DNA of 27,784 nucleotides from CAYVQE01 sp964633205 (GTDB lineage Bacteria > Myxococcota > B64-G9), in assembly GCA_964633205.1 (NCBI GenBank), contig CAZWFN010000077.1:1-27784 (forward strand), in the 5' to 3' direction. The position numbers and the translations under genes are program-made. Position 1 is the first letter of the stretch; each line of letters starts with the position of its first letter. This document shows, piece after piece, positions 23,901-27,784 of this stretch. The notes below the pieces were generated by a model. That model saw only the letters and a program-made list of their open reading frames with translations. It made no database searches and was not told the origin of the DNA.

Positions 23901-24477
23901 CGCGGTGCTCGGCCAGGGCCTGGTTGAGCAGGGGCTTTTTGCCCTGGGCCTTGAAGATTTGCTCGGCGTCCTGCTCCAGCGCGGCCAGCACCTGCTGCAG
24001 CCGGGCGCTGCCCAGCGCGGCCGCGAACAGGGCGCTGCCCAGCTCGCCGCGCTGCTCGAGGATGGCCCGGGCGCCCTCGGCCAGCGAGTCGTGGTCGATG
24101 CCGTACAGCGAGCGGAACAGGGCCTCGTCCATGCCGCCGACGAAGGCCGCCAGCTCGGCGTCGTCGATCACGGCGTTCTCGTCGTCCGGCGCGAGCAAGG
24201 TCCGGTCGCGGCCCTTGCGCCGCACCACCTCGAGCGCGCCGCCGTCGGCCCGGCGCAGCAGCCCGCCCAGGCGCAGGTCGCGCCGGTGGTGGCGGTGGGC
24301 GTCGCCGGTGCGCTCGGGGATGCCGAACAGCCAGCCGATCAGCCCGCGCAGGCTGGTGCTCTTGCCGGCCTCGTTCTCGCCGTGGATGACGTGCAGGCCC
24401 TGGGCGCCGGCCGACAGGTCGAGCGAGGTGTCGCTGAAGGGCCCGTAGGCGATCAGGTCGAAACGTTCGATTCTCAT
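20971..24477 (-). CDS. yhaN: YhaN-like SbcC/Rad50-type AAA ATPase, 1168 aa
   Basis: A large coiled-coil ABC-type ATPase. Walker A is HGENEAGKST (32-41), preceded by the YGPFSD core. Long heptad-rich coiled coils fill about residues 180-1000. The ABC signature MSDGTRDQLYLALRL, Walker B PFVVDDILIGFDD and the H-loop LLFTHH lie near the C-terminus. All ATPase motifs are intact. The N-terminal block LGSALFAAALGSARL and the lack of an obvious CxxC zinc hook favour YhaN over SbcC. The start ATG overlaps the stop of the phosphoesterase gene (ATGA), and the pair should form an SbcCD/Mre11-Rad50-like complex that processes DNA ends. Very high G/C at third positions marks it as native-like. Confidence 0.92.
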   Translation of the reverse strand: MRIERFDLIAYGPFSDTSLDLSAGAQGLHVIHGENEAGKSTSLRGLIGWLFGIPERTGDAHRHHRRDLRLGGLLRRADGGALEVVRRKGRDRTLLAPDDENAVIDDAELAAFVGGMDEALFRSLYGIDHDSLAEGARAILEQRGELGSALFAAALGSARLQQVLAALEQDAEQIFKAQGKKPLLNQALAEHRALRKRTGQASLSARQWDATRRAYEEKRAEQQRLDDALAAARRELTRLERLERVLPPLHQRSAVLQQLARLGDGAELAADERRRVGELQSELARGAEAAEAARIRRDRLVAEREAVGLDETLLPHGETIERLYLEMGAVVKARSDRGVQDARLRRFKSDLRAAIADFRPGETIESVARFFPLLGRRKAIDRLLDEHLQLDTQQQQLQQGIRRREAAVEQGRARLQQAEPPADRADLLEHIATAQDAGDLDAAIHEIEEKIETERRACQAELDTLGLWPAGLAELASRALPARETAALHEQRFAELAEQQRDLERQRVEVAESIETARAERDQLLGAGELPALADLEQARQHRQAGWALVRRAWLEGERLEREVADYDPGRELPAAYERAVVEADELADRLRLEAERVQQHESLSAEIAHFERRLGRLARRAEQAAAERAAARRDWTAVWAPLGMQPLSPVEMRAWLERAEALQRRLAELQALEHRRDALLERRRALCAGLAAACAAAGGTAPQDEALAPALRAARSLADAIAEQEKARHELELTLAAAEQERDRLQQQADELEARREHWRRGWAEAIAWLEMGAAALPDVVAQALAQLEDIRSQSRRVTDEEGRLHGIDLVSVRFGQQVDAFAERIGRERGDDDAVAWVEALHTELVDAGKAQARLEELGERIGELEQELAEAELRAESLGRELAGLRQRAGAADDEALDAAVRRSEERDALRERLAALDDQIATAGDGIAVDELERQIAGQDPDALPARSAGLREEIAEHEQRRNALADERAALGQQLEAMDGSAAAAEAGARARQQAAAIRDLVRRYLRQRAAALILQQRIEQFRSANQAPMLSRASTLFQRLTLGSFAALRDDLDAAGRPVLLGQRPDGRSLTVEQMSDGTRDQLYLALRLSALESHLRRAEPMPFVVDDILIGFDDPRTAAALEVLAELSAETQVLLFTHHRHVAELAQQLHTTPGVFVHELA

Positions 24478-25736
24478 CGCTCCTCGTCCTCCTGCTCGAG
24501 CAGCCGGGCGACCAGCAGGTCGCGGGCCTCGGCCACGATGGCGGCCCGGGTCGCGGCCGCGGTCGGATCGTCCTCTTCGTCCAGCCCGACCTGGGCCAGC
24601 CTGGGCCGCAGCGCGGCGATCTCGTCGTCCAGCCCGGCGACGTCCGCACCCTCCGGCTGCAGCTCCTCGATGTCGCGCAGCAGGGCGCCCACCGCCGTGT
24701 CCTCGGCCAGGGCCGCGGCCAGGCTGCGCCGGGCGCGGGTGGCCAGCACCACCTTCTCCACCCACAGCCGATCGGCGCCCACCTCCAGGCCCAGCTCGCG
24801 CACCTGCTGCGTCCAGCGCTCGGGCTCGGCCCGCAGCCGGGCGTGGCAGGGGCTGGCGCCCTGGAGCACCACGCGCACGGCCAGCGGGCGGTCGCTGCAG
24901 GCCGCGGCCACCTCGGCCAGGGCCGCGCGCACGGTGTCGAGCAGATCGCGCTCGTGCGCCACCGCGTCCAGCTCCACTTCGCAGCGCACCCAGCGCAGCA
25001 CGTCGAGCGGGCGGTGCTCGAGCGCGGTCACCGCGCCGTCGGCGACGGTGACCAGGCAGGCGCCCTTGGGGCCGGTCTCGCGGGCGTGGCGGCCCTGCAG
25101 GCAGCCGGGAAAGACCACGTGGGGCTCGCGGTGGACCACCTCGTGGGCGTGCACGTGGCCCAGCGCCCAGTAGTCGTAGCCGTGGCCGCACAGCCCGTCC
25201 AGGCGGCAGGGGGCGTAGCGCTCGTGGCCCGGCCGGCCGTCGAGGCTGGTGTGCAGCAGGCCGATGTTGAACAGCCCGGCCGCGGCCGGCGGCAGGCCGG
25301 CGGCCAGGTCCTCGGTGACGGCCGGCTCGGGATAGCTGCGGCCGTGCACGGCCACGCCGAGCCGCTCGATGCGCCGGGTCTCTGGCCGGCTGGCCGACAG
25401 CAGACACACGTTGTCCGGGGGATGCAGCCGGGCGGTGAGGCTGCTGGCCGCGTCGTGGTTGCCGGCCACCGCGAACACCGGCACCCCGGCCTCGGCCAGC
25501 CGGGCCATCTGGCGGCAGAAGAACAGGCCGGTGTTGTAGTCCTTCCAGTCGCCGTCGTAGAGATCGCCGGCCAGCAGCAAAAACGCCGCCCGCTCGCCGA
25601 GCACCAGCTCGACCAGGTTCTCCAGCGCCCGCCGGCCGGCCTGGCGCACCTGCTCGACCGGGGCCCCCTCGTAGCGGGCCAGGCCCAGCAGGGGGCTGTC
25701 CAGGTGGATATCCGCCGCGTGTACGAACCGGAACAT
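24474..25736 (-). CDS. yhaO: YhaO-like SbcD/Mre11-type phosphoesterase, 420 aa
   Basis: A calcineurin-like nuclease subunit. The metal ligands are all visible: D9 and H11 (HAADIHLDS), D58 (LLAGDLYDG), N93-H94-D95 (AGNHDAAS), a His in LLHTS, and GHVHAHE. The C-terminal ~150 residues form a capping/DNA-binding region. The start ATG 25736 follows a perfect GGAGGAGAG; the frame is open 27 codons further but without a ribosome-binding site. It partners with the downstream ATPase. Two near-identical 21-bp direct repeats lie about 83-126 bp upstream and may serve as operators. YhaON is usually a housekeeping DNA-repair pair, but SbcCD-like pairs are also recruited in phage defence. Confidence 0.92.
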   Translation of the reverse strand: MFRFVHAADIHLDSPLLGLARYEGAPVEQVRQAGRRALENLVELVLGERAAFLLLAGDLYDGDWKDYNTGLFFCRQMARLAEAGVPVFAVAGNHDAASSLTARLHPPDNVCLLSASRPETRRIERLGVAVHGRSYPEPAVTEDLAAGLPPAAAGLFNIGLLHTSLDGRPGHERYAPCRLDGLCGHGYDYWALGHVHAHEVVHREPHVVFPGCLQGRHARETGPKGACLVTVADGAVTALEHRPLDVLRWVRCEVELDAVAHERDLLDTVRAALAEVAAACSDRPLAVRVVLQGASPCHARLRAEPERWTQQVRELGLEVGADRLWVEKVVLATRARRSLAAALAEDTAVGALLRDIEELQPEGADVAGLDDEIAALRPRLAQVGLDEEDDPTAAATRAAIVAEARDLLVARLLEQEDEER

Positions 25737-25818
25737 CGACTCTCCTCCTCCCCCCACACGACGCAGCGCCGCCCCGGATCTGACGGCCCGGCGCCCAGAA
25801 CCGCCGAAAAATAGCACC

Positions 25819-25862
25819 CGGTCGTGTCAGGTAAGGTCACGCGGTCGTGACAGGTTCGGTCA
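25819..25862. repeat. Tandem 21-bp direct repeats upstream of yhaO
   Basis: CGGTCGTGTCAGGTAAGGTC(A) at 25819-25839 and CGGTCGTGACAGGTTCGGTC(A) at 25842-25862 match at 18 of 21 positions with a 23-bp period. A 23-bp period places both on about the same face of DNA. The likely role is binding of a dimeric regulator at the yhaO promoter, which is inference. Confidence 0.6.
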
Positions 25863-25908
25863 AAACGAAAAAATCAGCCCGTTCGCCGCCAGGCCAGCAG
25901 CTCGCCGG

Positions 25909-26410
25909 TCACTCCACCTCCACCAGCTCCATCTCCGGGTAGCGCAGAGCCACCAGCTCCCCGGCGTTGCCCGAGAAGTCCACACAGACCGCATTGCCCC
26001 CGCGGCCCAGCAGGCGCGGCTGCTCCACCGGCCGGCCCTTGGTGCGCCAGGGGAACTTGTAGTGGCCGAACGCGACCACCGGCTCCTGCGGCGGATAGTC
26101 CTGCCACCAGGGCTCCCGCCGCCGCCGCAACACACCCTGCCCATCCGTGGTCTGCGGGGCGCCCTGCTCCTCGGGCGCCTTGAGGCAGCACCCCACGAGC
26201 GCGTGCAGCGGATCCCCCTCGTCGGCCAGGCGCCGCAGAGTCGCCACTTCATCGATACATTCCGGCAGCCCGCTGGCCCCCAGGCCCTGCCAGCGCCAGC
26301 AGGCGTGCACCACCCGCAGCCGACCGCCGATACCCCAAGCGCTCGAGCATCCGCTCGAGATGCCCCAGCACCCCGTGCACATCCCCAATGACATCAAACC
26401 CGACAGCCAT
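25909..26410 (-). pseudogene. Remnant of a calcineurin-like phosphoesterase with internal deletion
   Basis: The 5' end (ATG 26410) reads MAVGFDVIGDVHGVLGHLERMLERLGYR, the start of a bis(5'-nucleosyl)-tetraphosphatase/PrpA-like phosphoesterase. The frame then ends in a stop. From about 26330 the reading continues in another frame as LRVVHACWRWQGLG...PVVAFGHYKFPW...VCVDFSGNAGELVALRYPEMELVEVE, the C-terminal half of the same family. The part that should carry GDLxDRG and GNHE is missing. An out-of-frame deletion therefore removed the catalytic middle. It lies on the same strand as two intact phosphoesterases. It is almost surely non-functional. Confidence 0.8.
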
Positions 26411-26467
26411 CCACTGCCTCCGCCAATCCCATCCGCACGCGGCCGGGATCAAAAAGCATCGACGGTG

Positions 26468-27340
26468 CTAGATCATCTCATCGACTTCTTCCAGATCGAA
26501 GGCCCTTTCAGCTATCTCCACCTTGCCGTTCTCGAGCAGATCGACGACGTGGTACGCCCGCATCCCGTCGTCCTCGTCCACGCCCCCGGCCGTGCCGGCG
26601 CACAACCCCAGCGTGCTGCCGTCGCCCAGCACGGCCTCTTGGACACCGGCCAACCCGTGGTAGTGGCCGCATAGCACGAGCGACGCACCGGCCCAGTTGA
26701 CCCAATCGGTCGCCGTAACCGGATCCGGGTCGGCCATGATCATGGGAAAACGAGCATTCTCGCTCTCCTCCTCCCAGACGCAGTGGTGCATCACGACGAT
26801 GCGATGCTTCTTGTCCAGGTGCGCGTCGAAGAACTCCCCCACGGCATCGATATGCTCTTCGACCAGCTCACCGCTACACCAGTCCCGCGGGTCGGTCATC
26901 TGGTTCCTGGTGCTGTCGACAGCCGCCAACACGACATCATCCGACAGCACCTTCCCGACCGGAAAAGGCTCGCCCCGCAGCAGTTGACGGCAGCCCCGGC
27001 CGCGGCGGGCGAAGCGGGTCGCATCGCAGAAACGATTCCACAACGAAGTCGGACGGCTGATCCTCACAAATGGCGGGCGCTTCGATGCGGGAAAGATATC
27101 GTGGTTGCCGGGCACGACAGTAACCCGCGACGGTCCACCGAGACCAAGGCCTTTCAAACCATCCACAAACCGGCGAACGATCCTGATGCTAGCCAGATCC
27201 ACGATATCACCAGCCACCACGACATGCTCAGCACCGACATCAGGACCCAAAGCATGGGCGATCAGCGCAATAGCCCTATCCAGGTTCTTGTCTGCACGCC
27301 GCAGGTGGAAATCAGAAAAATGAGCAACTCGATAGATCAT
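26468..27340 (-). CDS. Calcineurin-like (CpdA-type) metallophosphoesterase, 290 aa
   Basis: All metal-binding motifs are present: D10-x-H12 (HFSDFHL), D45 (VAGDIVDL), GNHD (N79-H80-D81), a His pair in VVMHHCVW, and GHYHG. The order and length fit class III cyclic-nucleotide phosphodiesterases (CpdA/Icc) and their many relatives. The start ATG 27340 follows GGAGGT; an in-frame ATG at 27355 contains that site itself, and longer extensions run into CRISPR repeats. It lies just downstream of the leader-distal end of array 2 and on its transcribed strand, so read-through from the array is possible. The substrate is not predictable from sequence. In a cOA-signalling locus a cyclic-oligonucleotide-degrading role is conceivable but unproven. 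Codons are less GC-rich than average here. Confidence 0.85.
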   Translation of the reverse strand: MIYRVAHFSDFHLRRADKNLDRAIALIAHALGPDVGAEHVVVAGDIVDLASIRIVRRFVDGLKGLGLGGPSRVTVVPGNHDIFPASKRPPFVRISRPTSLWNRFCDATRFARRGRGCRQLLRGEPFPVGKVLSDDVVLAAVDSTRNQMTDPRDWCSGELVEEHIDAVGEFFDAHLDKKHRIVVMHHCVWEEESENARFPMIMADPDPVTATDWVNWAGASLVLCGHYHGLAGVQEAVLGDGSTLGLCAGTAGGVDEDDGMRAYHVVDLLENGKVEIAERAFDLEEVDEMI

Positions 27341-27473
27341 TCTAAATACCTCCATACGCTCACCCGCCAGTCCACGGGACCCCAAGACCACACCAGCCCC
27401 TTCGAACCGAAACAGGCTCCGCAATCTTACTGGCTTACAAGTTGACAATCGATCTGACAAGCAATGCGCCTGA

Positions 27474-27784
27474 ACCCCAATCCCCTTCGAGTCGGGGTGG
27501 ATATTGCTACTCGGACGGACAGTGGAACGGTGGCTTGTGGCGTTATGAGTTTCAATCCCCTTCGAGTCGGGGTGGGTGCTGCTACCAAGGGAGTTTATTT
27601 CCGTAGGATACTCCTGGGCTTGATGTTTCAATCCCCTTTGAGTCGGGGTGGGTGCTGCTACGTCTTCAACGACTAGTCCCCTCCAGGCCCGGAACCGGTG
27701 GGTTTCAATCCCCTTTGAGTCGGGGTGGGTGCTGCTACGCAACTACGAGTCGGCGCGGGTGGATGTCGGGATGTTTCAATCCCC
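27474..27784 (-). CRISPR. CRISPR array 2 (leader-distal end; continues beyond the window)
   Basis: Repeats of the array-1 type lie at 27474-27510, 27549-27585, 27625-27661 and 27702-27738, with a 12-bp partial copy from 27773 to the edge. Spacers are 38, 39, 40 and 34 bp. The leftmost repeat is degenerate (differences at 8 of 37 positions) and the second has one change (TTCGAG for TTTGAG), while the others are perfect. Decay at the left end marks it as the old, leader-distal end, so transcription runs leftward as in array 1 and the leader lies off the window to the right. Confidence 0.96.

Noticed and set aside
24478..25407. Upstream extension of the yhaN frame
   Set aside because: Arg/Ala/Gly-rich shadow of yhaO; ATG 24477 begins the family core MRIERFDLIAYGPFSD.
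27341..27473. Promoter for the CpdA-like gene near the TTGTCA copies
   Set aside because: No -10 hexamer at a proper distance; read-through from array 2 cannot be excluded.
27341..27742. In-frame N-terminal extension of the CpdA-like gene into array 2
   Set aside because: It is CRISPR repeat translation; the start at 27340 has a clear GGAGGT and matches the family N-terminus.
1..27784. tRNA/rRNA genes, insertion sequences or transposases
   Set aside because: None seen in either strand; no transposase-like protein or terminal inverted repeats of IS type.

Overview
The window is chromosomal-type DNA from a high-GC bacterium, most likely a gammaproteobacterium (Chromatiales/Ectothiorhodospiraceae- or Xanthomonadales-like). 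That guess rests on heavy G/C third-position codon use, compact ATGA-overlapping operons and proteobacterial-looking protein families. No taxonomic marker gene is present, so the assignment is weak.

Layout. Two CRISPR arrays with the same 37-bp repeat lie at the two ends (16-584, and 27474 to the right edge). Both appear to be read leftward (minus strand). Between them, nearly everything is on the minus strand. From right to left: a calcineurin-type phosphoesterase (26468-27340); a decayed phosphoesterase (25909-26410); a YhaO/YhaN (SbcD/SbcC-like) pair (20971-25736); an operon of a dual-OB-like protein and two DUF488 proteins, the second frameshifted (19074-20819); a small plus-strand gene (18682-18915); and a type III CRISPR-Cas effector operon (11119-18400). 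The effector operon encodes an HD-less Cas10 with an intact GGDD motif, a Csx10-like double RAMP protein, a small subunit, three further Cas7-type RAMPs and a basic helical protein. The gene set is closest to type III-D. Running on from this operon are a dual-HEPN protein (8649-11081) and a NERD-nuclease/membrane protein (7194-8600). Further left lie a divergent plus-strand trio (5193-7167: DUF697-like membrane protein, possible PD-(D/E)XK-like protein, NlpC/P60 peptidase), a membrane HEPN protein (3282-4982), and a coupled tiny-membrane-protein plus TPR pair (879-3088). The leader of array 1 follows directly.

How it may work together. Cas10 can be expected to make cyclic oligoadenylate on target recognition, but it lacks the HD DNase. 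Immunity should therefore lean on target-RNA cleavage (Csm3-like Asp38) and on signalled effectors. No recognisable CARF or SAVED sensor is seen. The nearest candidates for effectors are the unrecognised dual-HEPN, NERD-TM and TM-HEPN proteins. No cas1, cas2 or cas6 is present, so adaptation and crRNA processing must come from elsewhere in the genome.

The most notable non-coding structure is at the left. A TTGCCA-17-TATAAT promoter overlaps the TPR stop codon and reads into a 294-bp leader that contains a duplicated 18-bp motif, an inverted copy of it, a hairpin and a repeat-like sequence. TGGTTCN heptamer tracts in opposite orientation flank the membrane HEPN gene, and one of them sits inside a duplicated start-codon region.
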